From the NCBI GenBank assembly GCA_041623895.1, contig JBFJVZ010000208.1, forward strand, positions 1 through 12,768: 12,768 bases of DNA. The letters are read 5' to 3'. The notes under the pieces were generated by a model. The model was given only the letters and a program-made list of their open reading frames with translations, did not search any database and had not been told where the DNA came from. This DNA is from JBFJVZ01 sp041623895. Its GTDB lineage: Bacteria; Planctomycetota; Planctomycetia; Pirellulales; Pirellulaceae. Both the position numbers and the translations under genes were made by a program. Positions 1-8,037 of the stretch are shown one piece after another. Each line of letters opens with the position of its first letter. The stretch's first letter is position 1.

Positions 1-2
1 AA

Positions 3-1481
3 TGTGATTACACACGCGCGCTCGACTGCCTGAACGCCATTCCCAAAGAATGCGGAAATAGCGAACACGAGGCGCGATATCAAAAGTTGGAACTTGTCGA
101 TTGGCTGTCGCAACAATTTGACGGCGAGGCATTTGCAACTGCGACCTTGGGTCGCTTGGCCGTACGTTTCGCCAAAGAATCGACGCATGATCCAGCAGCC
201 AGGGATCTCGTCAAACGACTCGCCGCCCAGGTCAAACAGAAATCCGAAACGCCGCGCGATCCATGGGCTCCCTGGAAAGCCGATCGAATGAGTTGGTGTG
301 GCGGCCCCGCCGGCTTTCTTGCCTACCCGCAAACGGTCCAATTCAGTACCGAGTCAAACATGCGGAAGCTACCAGGCCGTTTCAATGTCGCGATCGGATT
401 GGCTGCGCAGGGCTTAGGGTTGGGACGGATCAAGCAAAACTTTGTTGAATCAAAGGGTCTGCTGGCCGGATTCGGACGCCGCAAAAGAAAGAACTCCGTT
501 TGGGGCATCGACATCGGATCCTCGGCCATTCACGCGGCACTGATCAGTCGCGACGAGGAAGGCGAGCTGATTGTCGAAGGGGACTACCACGCCTGTTACG
601 ATGCACCGACTTGCCGAGTCGGTCAGGAAAAGAATGCTGACGAGACGGTCAGCAACGCGATCGAATCGATGCTTGAAGAAATCGAGCTTGGCGAAGCACC
701 CGTTTGGGTCAATTTGCCGGCCGGTGAATTGGTCACCCGATTCGTTCGACTTCCACCGCTTAACGACAAACGGGCCAAGGCGATGCTGGGGGCCGAAGCC
801 GAACAAAGGATCCCGCTGGCGATCGACGACTTGCGCCTGGTTGAGTGGATTGGTGAGCAAGCCGAACACAAGGTCACCGGCCGGCCCGCAGCGGTTGCGG
901 CAGCACGGAAAACGGTCGTCGATCGCCGCTTACAGCTGTGCGAACACGCGGGACTGAAAGTCGCTGGGATGCAAGCCGATTCGTTGGCTCTGGTCAATTT
1001 TGCCGATATCGAGTTTGCCGATTTATGGATCGATCCCGCAGCCGATGAAGATGATGACCTTGCTGGCCAAGATCAACAGCAAGACCCGCAGCGAACGGAC
1101 TCATTGGCAGACCAGCTGGACGCAGTGCTGATGTTGGATTCCGGCGCAGCTTCCACAACCTTGGTGATCGTGTCCGCGGAAGCTTTCTGGTTTTGGAATG
1201 TGGAATCGGGTGGTGAAGTGCTGACAACGGCAATCGCGAGCTCCGCCAACTTGATGGCGGCGGAAGCCGAACAAAGAAAGCACAATCCAGCCAACTTGGA
1301 TAATCCCGGCCAACAGTTCCAGATCGCAGAACAACGGATGGACGAACTGCGGGGACGGCTCGAAAAAATGGTTGACGAGGCGAAGAAACAAAACCAACGA
1401 TTCAAGATCACTGAATCGTGGTGTTTTGGCGGAGCATGCTTAACACACCAGTGGATTCGACGTGTGCTGCTGACTGCATAG
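3..1481 (+). CDS. PilM-like actin-fold ATPase with helical N-terminal region (5' partial)
   Basis: The reading frame is open to the left edge, with no stop from base 3, so the start lies outside the window; the TTG at 87 is only an internal codon. Numbering from that TTG, residues 1-60 plus the 28 before it look like a TPR-type helical region. Residues 137-464 resemble PilM, the cytoplasmic actin-like ATPase of type IV pilus and related machines. Phosphate-1 motif GIDIGSSAIHAAL is at about 140-152, the RIPLAIDDLRLVEW segment at 241-254, the phosphate-2 motif MLDSGAASTTLVIV at 349-362, the GGEVLTTAIA segment at 375-384, and the adenosine motif CFGGA at 446-450. An acidic Q/D-rich insert (about 317-345) precedes phosphate 2. 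PilM proteins normally continue some 40-60 residues past the GG motif, but this one stops after 14, so the C-terminus is short. Planctomycetes carry such helical-PilM fusions. The next gene follows after 61 bases and may be co-transcribed. PilM-like fold is fairly sure; the exact role is not. Confidence 0.75.
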   Translation, partial: CDYTRALDCLNAIPKECGNSEHEARYQKLELVDWLSQQFDGEAFATATLGRLAVRFAKESTHDPAARDLVKRLAAQVKQKSETPRDPWAPWKADRMSWCGGPAGFLAYPQTVQFSTESNMRKLPGRFNVAIGLAAQGLGLGRIKQNFVESKGLLAGFGRRKRKNSVWGIDIGSSAIHAALISRDEEGELIVEGDYHACYDAPTCRVGQEKNADETVSNAIESMLEEIELGEAPVWVNLPAGELVTRFVRLPPLNDKRAKAMLGAEAEQRIPLAIDDLRLVEWIGEQAEHKVTGRPAAVAAARKTVVDRRLQLCEHAGLKVAGMQADSLALVNFADIEFADLWIDPAADEDDDLAGQDQQQDPQRTDSLADQLDAVLMLDSGAASTTLVIVSAEAFWFWNVESGGEVLTTAIASSANLMAAEAEQRKHNPANLDNPGQQFQIAEQRMDELRGRLEKMVDEAKKQNQRFKITESWCFGGACLTHQWIRRVLLTA

Positions 1482-1542
1482 CTGCTCCCGTGCTCAACCG
1501 GACGGAGAGTTCCAAGAGGGCTCCATTTTAAAGGCCAACCAG

Positions 1543-3639
1543 ATGACGTTTTTCACATTATGGAACCGACATTTAGGCGTTCGTTATGGGATGCTGATTG
1601 TGATCATGTTGCCGTTGTCGTTGACGGTTGGTTGTGGCCCCAGTCAACAAGAATTGATGATGCGGCAAGCCCAACGCGTGCGCGACGACAGAGAAATAGA
1701 ACCCCTAACTGCCAAGCAAGTCAAGCAAACAAAACCTCCGCCGGCCAAAGATCCCGAGCCCGCGCCCGAACCGGACGTTAAAGAGCCAGAGATTGTTCAA
1801 GAACCGGCAGAACTTTCGCAAGAAGATGGCGAAGAACTCGTTGTCGAGGGACTGGTTCCCATCGAGGAGCGCAAACCCGCGGAGCCGCTCTCCGCGGAAG
1901 CTCGCCGGCAAAAGGCGTACGATAATCTCCTGGCGGTTAGCAAAGGCTTATTGGACCATGCAAAAGATCGCGGCAACCTGCCGCGCGCGTACGTCACGGC
2001 CAACGGATTCAAGACGCTCTCCTGGCGGGTCGAGCTCTTGCCCTATCTTGGTTACGAACAGCTGTATAAGAAGTTCGATCCGAATGTTCCCTGGAACAAG
2101 CCCCCCAATGATGCGTTATTGAAATTCATCCCCGACGAGTATGTCTCTCCGGAGCGGTTTGACGTCGAGACCAACATCGCCATTCCGTCGAATAAGTCTT
2201 TCATTGGTGATCCTGCGCTGCGTGGCGCAAGAGTGGAGGACACCGTGATTGAAGATGGCGTCGAAAATACGCTGCTGCTGGTGGAGACCAAGGAGAGTCG
2301 GCCCTGGACCGCACCGTGGGACTTTGAGCCTGCTGCTCCCGAGGATGCGCGTCTCGGCTTGTTGGGTCTGCGGGAGGACGGCGCATTTGCCGTTTGGGCC
2401 AACGGCTGGCCCGTGCTGCTGGCAAGTGGTCTGGACGAGCAAATATTCTGGGATGCGATGACTGTGGCTTCCGGCGGCGGGTTACGAGCTGGGAACGTAC
2501 ACCGCGACATTCCGCTCAAGCAGAGCGAAGCTGCGGTTGCCGCCGATACGAAGGAGCCCGATCCTGCAACACCGATCGAAACAGCAATCCCCGACGATGC
2601 TCGGCCGGTCGCAGTGCCGGCAAACATTCGCGAGCAGGTGCCCATCGCCGCGGACGTGGCCGACGCACAGATCAAACTCCGCAAAGTATTTGCCAAGAAG
2701 ATTAGCTCGGCGACGACCGATGCCAAGAAACGTGCTCTGTCCGCCGAAATGCTCGACTTAGCCGCGCAGATGTCGGACTCGGCCGAAGCGTTTGCCTTGC
2801 AAACCGCGGCGATGCGGATGGCGATTGACGGCGGTGGCTGCCAAGAGTTGATCGCGGCGATCGACCACCGAGTGAGGCGATTCGAGGTCGACGCATACGA
2901 GGAAAACATCGTGCAATTGCTCGCCTTCGGGGCTGAAAACAATACCAGGAAGCCGGAGTCGATTGAGGCGGAAGGTTTTCTTGAGAGGTCTGCGCACGTG
3001 GTCTACTCGGCGATTATCGACAACGACTTCATTCGCGCGTCGTCCTTGCTGCAAATCGCCTATCGCTACCTGGACCAGGGACCGGGCGAGGAATTGCCGA
3101 AGAATGTTAACCGGCTGCGGGCCCAGCTTGGCAATGCCCAGCGCTACTACGAAAGAACAAGATACCACCTGGCAGCCTACCGAGAGAATCCGAATGACGG
3201 CGAGGCTGCCGCCGTCGTGGGCCGTTTCCTCTGCTTTATCAAAGGTGACTGGGAAGCCGGGTTACCGCTGCTGGCAAAAGGCGGTCCCGATACGCTACGC
3301 GAATTGGCAAGAGCCGACCTGGAAGGTGCGAAAGATTACTTGGACAAAGTTGCCATGGGTGATAGCTGGTGGAATCTTTCCTCTCAAGCCACCGTCGGCG
3401 TGTTCCGTACATCAGCACGTGATCGAGCCCTCCACTGGTATCAGCAGGTCTATCGGACAATGCCCCAATCGCTGGACCGCATGCATGTCAAAGCGCGCAT
3501 CGACGAGGCCGAGGAGGAAGAGGCCGGCAGTCCACTAGAACTGCTGCGAAGATTAGCCCAACGGGTCAATATAGACTTGACCATCAGCCTGGCTTCTATC
3601 GCCGACGTTGGCCAACGACGCAACATCGACGAAGATTGA
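1543..3639 (+). CDS. Predicted lipoprotein with DUF1559-like domain and planctomycete C-terminal helical domain
   Basis: A 698-residue protein. A hydrophobic segment (17-30) ends in TVGC, so Cys31 is a plausible lipidation site, though Thr at -3 makes the lipobox imperfect. A Pro/Glu/Lys-rich linker (about 55-120) follows. Residues about 126-320 resemble DUF1559 (SBP_bac_10), a large planctomycete family usually carried by pseudopilin-like proteins; visible signatures are SWRVELLPYLGYEQLYKKF (160-178), PWNKPPNDALL, and ENTLLLVE...PWTAPWDFE (241-262). Residues about 375-655 match a domain I know from many planctomycete proteins, with AVVGRFLCFIKGDWEAGLPL (557-576), an ALGDxWW-like AMGDSWW (604-610) and ALHWYQ (629-634). 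The start has a weak AAAGG eight bases upstream; Met17 is an alternative but would shorten the signal peptide. It lies 61 bases behind the PilM-like gene. Likely anchored on the periplasmic face of a membrane; the biochemical function is unknown. Domain assignments are from remembered family patterns. Confidence 0.8.
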   Translation: MTFFTLWNRHLGVRYGMLIVIMLPLSLTVGCGPSQQELMMRQAQRVRDDREIEPLTAKQVKQTKPPPAKDPEPAPEPDVKEPEIVQEPAELSQEDGEELVVEGLVPIEERKPAEPLSAEARRQKAYDNLLAVSKGLLDHAKDRGNLPRAYVTANGFKTLSWRVELLPYLGYEQLYKKFDPNVPWNKPPNDALLKFIPDEYVSPERFDVETNIAIPSNKSFIGDPALRGARVEDTVIEDGVENTLLLVETKESRPWTAPWDFEPAAPEDARLGLLGLREDGAFAVWANGWPVLLASGLDEQIFWDAMTVASGGGLRAGNVHRDIPLKQSEAAVAADTKEPDPATPIETAIPDDARPVAVPANIREQVPIAADVADAQIKLRKVFAKKISSATTDAKKRALSAEMLDLAAQMSDSAEAFALQTAAMRMAIDGGGCQELIAAIDHRVRRFEVDAYEENIVQLLAFGAENNTRKPESIEAEGFLERSAHVVYSAIIDNDFIRASSLLQIAYRYLDQGPGEELPKNVNRLRAQLGNAQRYYERTRYHLAAYRENPNDGEAAAVVGRFLCFIKGDWEAGLPLLAKGGPDTLRELARADLEGAKDYLDKVAMGDSWWNLSSQATVGVFRTSARDRALHWYQQVYRTMPQSLDRMHVKARIDEAEEEEAGSPLELLRRLAQRVNIDLTISLASIADVGQRRNIDED

Positions 3640-3725
3640 TTGTTAGTTGGACATCGCCATGGTTTGTTCGTTTCGTGCTACAAAAAACCGGGTGGCTAGC
3701 GCACTATCCTATGTCTCGTAGGCAA

Positions 3726-3760
3726 GGACTTGTCCTGGCGTTTATTGCCAGGACAGGTCC
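3726..3760. repeat. Inverted repeat (14-bp stem, 7-nt loop) between convergent genes
   Basis: Arms 3726-3739 and 3747-3760 are complementary at 13 of 14 positions, and the odd pair is G-T; the loop is GTTTATT. It sits in the 216-base gap between the stop of the DUF1559 lipoprotein gene (3639) and the convergent stop of the response regulator gene (3856). There is no T-tract on either side, so it is not a textbook intrinsic terminator. It could still stop transcription or protect 3' ends, or be a copy of a dispersed intergenic repeat. The rest of the gap shows no gene. Confidence 0.6.
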
Positions 3761-3855
3761 CGGCTTACCAGATATCTGAAATTGCTGAAGACTTTCGGAC
3801 GTCTTTGGCGAGCGGGCCGAAACTCTTGGCAAGTTCCGCTACCTGTCTACGATCA

Positions 3856-5847
3856 TCAGACCAGTTGAGTGGTCGTCGGTGGACCGGCAAAATCAAGCGG
3901 CGGGACAGCTGTTGTCCGCAGCAAGTTGATACCCTCGCTTTGTTCGGGATCCACAAGCAGCAAGCTAAGACCATCGATATCCAGCGGCGGAGAAAACAGG
4001 AAACCTTGCGCCAGATCGCATCCCCACTGCCGCAACAGTGTCAACTGCTGTTGACTTTCGATCCCTTCGCACACGATTTTTGAGTTCAAGTGATGTGCAA
4101 GTTGCACGATTGCTTGCGTGATCACTCGGTGTTTGTGGTCACTGGTAATGGATGCCGTAAAACTGCGATCGATCTTGACCGTCTCGACGGGATAATCCTT
4201 GAAACAAGACAGCGAGGAGTTTCCTTTTCCGAAATCATCGATGTGAATCCCCACGCCACTGCGGTGCAGTGCCAGCATTGCATTCATCGCGCGTTCCTGC
4301 TGCCTGGGGTCACCCGTTTCACTCATCTCGAGTTTCAGCAATTCGCGATCGAACCCGGTCTTTTCGATGATGGCTTCCAAGGAGTCCAAGAAAGAATGAT
4401 CGGCTAATTGCCGCCGAGACATATTGACGCCGATGTAAATGCGGCGGTGTTGCGCAGGCAGGGATTGCCGCATCGATTCGAATTGGCGCATCGCTGTTTC
4501 CAGCACCCATTCGCCGACTTGGTGAATCAATCCGATCTCTTCAGCGATGGGAATGAATTCATTGGGAGGTACGTATTTTCCGGAAGCGGACTTCCATCTC
4601 AGCAAGACCTCAACGCCAACGATTTCGCGAAGTTTGAGATCGATAATCGGCTGGTAGTTCAGCTCAAAATCTTGATTTTCGATTGCCCGCCGCAAATCGT
4701 TTTCCAACTCGTGGCGTGCGACGACAGCTTCGTGCATTGTCTGGTCAAAGACCGCTATTTGTCCCTTGCCCGAGTGTTTTGCGCGGTACATCGCGGTATC
4801 CGCGTTGCGGAGGGTCTCGTGTGCATCCTGAACACCTTCGTCGATGAACGCTACACCAACGCTGGTGCCCACGTTAACCAGTCGATCACCGAGCTGAAAC
4901 GGCTCGGCAATGCGGGCGACAATTCGCCGGGCCACCGACAACGCATCTTCCTTCCTTTCCAGATGTTCCAAGAGAATGACGAACTCGTCGCCGCCAAGCC
5001 GTACCGTTTCGTCACCATCGCCACGCGTCTTGATTTCGCTGGTCCGCACGCACTCCTTCAAACGTGCACCGACTTGATTCAGCAGATCGTCGCCTGCATC
5101 ATGCCCCAGGCTGTCGTTGATGACCTTGAAATTGTCAAGGTCCAGGAACAGCAAGGCATCAATTGTTTGGTGATCAATCCGCTGCTGGGCCAACATCGAC
5201 TCCAGTTTTTGGATCAGGTACGGTCGATTGGGAAGAGATGTCAAGGCATCGCGATGAGCGATCGTTCTTAATTCGTTCTCGGCAACTCGACGGCGATCGA
5301 CTTCGCCTCTCAGTTCGGCCACACGGCGCTGCTGCAGCGCGGCGAGGCGGCACTTTTCGCTTAAAGCCAAGGCCAGTTGCCGGGCTTCATCCGACTCAAA
5401 CGGTTTTTTCAACAACAACAACTTGTCGTTGCATCCCAGCCTTGCCAACACATCGTCCCAAGTGTGATCACTGTGCGCGGTACAGATCACAACCTGCAGG
5501 CAGGGGTCGATTTGCCAAATTTTTTCAGTTGTTTCCAGACCATCCATGCCGCCTGGCATGCGCATATCGACGAAAGCCACGGAAAACCGTTGGTCGTTGC
5601 GGACGGACTCTTCAATGATTTGCAATCCCTCCGCGCCACCGCTGGCATGGTACAAGCTGTAAGTCGGTCGCGGCTCGGTGTTGAAGTCGGCCGGCGGCGA
5701 TGAATCATTCAGGAAGCGTGATTCAAAATCCGTCAACTCGGCTTGGTTGCGTTCCGCGGGCGCAAACACCCGCTTGAAAGTCTCGTGAATTTCCTGTTGA
5801 TCGTCAATAATCAACACTCTGCGTTGATTCTTTTCTGTTTCCGTCAT
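3856..5847 (-). CDS. Response regulator with REC, GGDEF and EAL domains (c-di-GMP turnover)
   Basis: A 663-residue cytoplasmic protein. The REC domain (about 10-160) has Asp15/Asp16, phospho-acceptor Asp94 (FVDMRMP), Thr123 and Lys148. A helical linker leads to a GGDEF domain (about 195-370) with an intact GGDEF at 285-289 and DLDNFKVINDSLGH at 236-249, so diguanylate cyclase activity is possible. The RxxD inhibitory site expected just before GGDEF is not in its usual form: the stretch 271-280 looks like a short insertion. The EAL domain (about 380-635) reads EVL at 413-415 instead of EAL. It keeps the expected acidic, Asn, Lys and Gln residues: Glu413, Asn475, Glu507/510, Asp537-Asp538, Lys558, Glu594, Gln614. 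The loop after DDFG is KGNSSL where TGYSSL is usual. The start overlaps the stop of the upstream histidine kinase (ATGA), so that kinase is the likely phosphodonor. Which activity dominates cannot be told from sequence. Confidence 0.93.
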   Translation of the reverse strand: MTETEKNQRRVLIIDDQQEIHETFKRVFAPAERNQAELTDFESRFLNDSSPPADFNTEPRPTYSLYHASGGAEGLQIIEESVRNDQRFSVAFVDMRMPGGMDGLETTEKIWQIDPCLQVVICTAHSDHTWDDVLARLGCNDKLLLLKKPFESDEARQLALALSEKCRLAALQQRRVAELRGEVDRRRVAENELRTIAHRDALTSLPNRPYLIQKLESMLAQQRIDHQTIDALLFLDLDNFKVINDSLGHDAGDDLLNQVGARLKECVRTSEIKTRGDGDETVRLGGDEFVILLEHLERKEDALSVARRIVARIAEPFQLGDRLVNVGTSVGVAFIDEGVQDAHETLRNADTAMYRAKHSGKGQIAVFDQTMHEAVVARHELENDLRRAIENQDFELNYQPIIDLKLREIVGVEVLLRWKSASGKYVPPNEFIPIAEEIGLIHQVGEWVLETAMRQFESMRQSLPAQHRRIYIGVNMSRRQLADHSFLDSLEAIIEKTGFDRELLKLEMSETGDPRQQERAMNAMLALHRSGVGIHIDDFGKGNSSLSCFKDYPVETVKIDRSFTASITSDHKHRVITQAIVQLAHHLNSKIVCEGIESQQQLTLLRQWGCDLAQGFLFSPPLDIDGLSLLLVDPEQSEGINLLRTTAVPPLDFAGPPTTTQLV
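5844..5847 (-). other. ATGA stop/start overlap coupling histidine kinase and response regulator
   Basis: On the - strand the kinase stop TGA (5846-5844) and the regulator start ATG (5847-5845) share bases. This geometry usually means translational coupling by terminating ribosomes. No strong Shine-Dalgarno precedes the regulator ATG, which fits coupling. It also fixes the regulator's start. Confidence 0.85.
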
Positions 5848-7769
5848 GATGGTGATCCAGCCAGGTTGGGAAGATGACTACCGGTCGCAATCGCAACCGT
5901 CGCGGGAGCCGGCCGCGGTACTTCAAGCACAAAGGTCGATCCTTTCCCTTCTCCTTCGCTTTCGGCAGTGATACGTCCACCTTGTCGTTGCATGGCAACG
6001 GCGCAAAAATGCAGCCCCAATCCGCTTCCGCTGTCGCGGGTCGTGAAATGTGCCTCGAAAACCCGCTTGAGTGTTTCCGGCGACATCCCGCAACCGCTAT
6101 CGCGAAATAGAACTCTCACGCATTGTTTATCTTTTTCAATGTCAATCTGCAGCGACGGCGACGAGTCGGTGTTGGCACAAATGGCGTACCCGGCATTGCT
6201 GACAATGTTGATCACAATCTGCAACAACAGCGAGCGATCAGCTTCGACATCGACATCCACGTTCCGTTTCATGGTCACGTTGATCTTGTCTTTGTCCAAA
6301 CGGGCGCGACAGCAATCGATCGCTTCCTGCAGGATTCCATTGATTGAAAAACGCGTTTTGTTGACATGTGTCAAAGCGTGTTTGCGTTGCTCGCGAATCA
6401 CATCGTGAATGTGATCCACATTGTCCCTGAGAGTAGACAGCAGTGCTGCCAGCTCGCCTCGGTCGGTCAGCAAACTGGCTGCCAGATCCTGCAGATACTT
6501 GGGGGCTGCCGTCTGCAATTCTTCCCCGGCGTCGGCTTGCTGCAGACGTCTCGCCAATTTGTCCAAGGGTCCAATGCGAAGACTCTTGACGCGATCATTG
6601 GCGGTATCGATCAGGCTATTCACATTGGTCAATACATTGCCGACATTGTGAATCACCGTGTCGGCTACTTGACTCATACCGGCTGCGTGGGAGGCGTCCG
6701 CGAGTTTGCGTTGTGTTTCTGACAGTTTCAGTGTCATCCGTTCAAAGGCGTCCGCCAGTTCACCGATTTCATCGTTTTTCGAGAGCACCAACTGCGAAGC
6801 ACTTAATCCATGTTCGGCGATCTGCTCGGTGTGTTCGCGAATCGCGGTGATCGGCCCCACGACGATCCGCTGTAGCAACATCAGCAGGAACAACAAGGCC
6901 GCGATAACACCGAAAACAAATGTGTTTCGCGCGACCGTATTGGTGGTTTCCGATCGCATCGTGATATCGCGAGGAACCTGGACAAAGAGGTTCGCCAACG
7001 GCTCAGAAGTAACGCCCAACAGAGGCGTTTCCACAACCAGCGTCGCCCGATCCGCTTCCCAAACATCGAACGGTTTGGTAGTTCTTGGCCGATGCGTCAA
7101 TTGCACTGAAAAATCGACTTGCGTGCGTTTGCGAATCGCCCGGACCATCTCGGCGTCCAACGCCCGGCCGACAACGAGATAGTCGTTCGATGTGACTCCC
7201 GAGTGCTTGATGGGTGCCCCGGCGAACATGAACAGTTTTTTGGCAGCACGAGCCTTTCCCTTGAATGCACTCTCTGACTCGCGAACAAGCTGATCGATCG
7301 CTGGAAATGCCAGGTCTTTGCTTTCGATCGCGTCCAACATTGGGCCTCGATACAACCAGCGCCAATTTCCGTCGGGCTTTACCGCGGCCACCCAGGCAAC
7401 ACGTTGAGTACTCCATGGTTTGCGCGAATGGTCACTGCCCAAGTTTGTATCGGCACGTTCTATGAGCAGATCCGCCGGGTCGACTCGCGCTGCTAACTGC
7501 TTACCAATCTCCAACATGTATTCAGTTTCAACGTCAATTGCCGCCAAGACGCGATTCGCGTCCTGGATCGCGCCGGAATGCTCCAAACGTACAAAACTCG
7601 GGTTGATTACCTGTTGTCGAATGATTTCGTCGACCACCAGGAACACCAAGAACATCGCCCCCAACGACAAGACAAGCTTGCTGCGCAGCGATCCTCGGTT
7701 CGGGTTCGTGGCGGTTTGTTCGCCGCGTACCTCGAGATCGGATTTTTGATGGTCATTCGGCGTTGTCAT
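5844..7769 (-). CDS. Membrane sensor histidine kinase, CHASE4-HAMP-kinase
   Basis: A 641-residue protein. Membrane segment 1 is about 31-49; an extracytoplasmic region (about 50-280) resembles CHASE4 (FVRLEHSGAIQDANRVLAAI at 59-78). Membrane segment 2 is about 283-302, HAMP about 302-355 (VVGPITAIREHTEQIAEHG, then DEIGELADAFERM). The phosphorylation helix carries His374 in HNVGN rather than the common HE[LI]R.P box; I have seen HNVGN in a subset of planctomycete and proteobacterial kinases, so His374 is the inferred site. The ATPase domain is complete: N box around Asn521/Asn525 (NIVSNAGYAI), G1 DSGCGM (557-562), F box FTTR (575-578), G2 GSGLGL (581-586). The start is the only Met near the N-terminus and has no clear Shine-Dalgarno. 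The next gene overlaps it by four bases and supplies the receiver domain, so the pair forms a two-component system tying an unknown periplasmic signal to c-di-GMP. Confidence 0.92.
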   Translation of the reverse strand: MTTPNDHQKSDLEVRGEQTATNPNRGSLRSKLVLSLGAMFLVFLVVDEIIRQQVINPSFVRLEHSGAIQDANRVLAAIDVETEYMLEIGKQLAARVDPADLLIERADTNLGSDHSRKPWSTQRVAWVAAVKPDGNWRWLYRGPMLDAIESKDLAFPAIDQLVRESESAFKGKARAAKKLFMFAGAPIKHSGVTSNDYLVVGRALDAEMVRAIRKRTQVDFSVQLTHRPRTTKPFDVWEADRATLVVETPLLGVTSEPLANLFVQVPRDITMRSETTNTVARNTFVFGVIAALLFLLMLLQRIVVGPITAIREHTEQIAEHGLSASQLVLSKNDEIGELADAFERMTLKLSETQRKLADASHAAGMSQVADTVIHNVGNVLTNVNSLIDTANDRVKSLRIGPLDKLARRLQQADAGEELQTAAPKYLQDLAASLLTDRGELAALLSTLRDNVDHIHDVIREQRKHALTHVNKTRFSINGILQEAIDCCRARLDKDKINVTMKRNVDVDVEADRSLLLQIVINIVSNAGYAICANTDSSPSLQIDIEKDKQCVRVLFRDSGCGMSPETLKRVFEAHFTTRDSGSGLGLHFCAVAMQRQGGRITAESEGEGKGSTFVLEVPRPAPATVAIATGSHLPNLAGSPS

Positions 7770-7926
7770 CGGGCCGCCAGTAGATCGATACCTAGTGGTT
7801 TTCCAACCTTAGGTTTCCAGCGGCGGCAGTCGCTTGTGTGAGAACAAGATGTTGATATCGGACGGGCTCGAAGCGGAATCGGTGAGGATCGCACCGGTTG
7901 CAGAGATTAGACGGGAAGCAACCGCA

Positions 7927-8022
7927 GGCTTTGTCTTAACAGGGGTCTGACCCTTGGGAGGCCGCTCATTTTTGCAGGTTCGGGGTGCCCGGAGAGGGTC
8001 AGACCCCTGTTGAGACAAAGCC
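7927..8022. repeat. 28-bp imperfect inverted repeat, 96 bp overall (MITE-like or large hairpin)
   Basis: Arm 7927-7954 and arm 7995-8022 are reverse complements with one mismatch in 28 and a 40-base spacer. Each arm contains an AGGGTCAGACCCCT-type core and a GACAAAGCC-type outer end. The right end lies 16 bases past the stop of the kinase gene (8038) and the element sits between that gene and the histidine kinase. Cores of this GGGTCTGACCC kind are, from memory, common in intergenic repeats and REP-like elements of marine planctomycetes. It may be a short non-autonomous element, or serve as a transcription stop between the two gene pairs. No T-tract follows. I see no gene in 7770-8037. Confidence 0.7.
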
Positions 8023-8037
8023 CAGTCCGGCAAGCGT

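Noticed and set aside
2052..2942. A 296-codon open frame on the - strand
   Set aside because: It is antisense to the DUF1559 lipoprotein gene; the translation is Ser/Ala/Arg-rich without motifs, typical of a shadow frame.
4408..5271. A 287-codon open frame on the + strand
   Set aside because: It lies antisense inside the REC-GGDEF-EAL gene, whose motifs are unmistakable, and its translation shows no recognisable domain.
7805..7815. Near-palindrome AACCTTAGGTT upstream of the histidine kinase
   Set aside because: Only five-base arms and no accompanying promoter motif; it could be chance.
7809..8033. Small - strand open frame of 74 codons between the kinase and histidine kinase genes
   Set aside because: It runs across the inverted repeat and encodes no recognisable protein.
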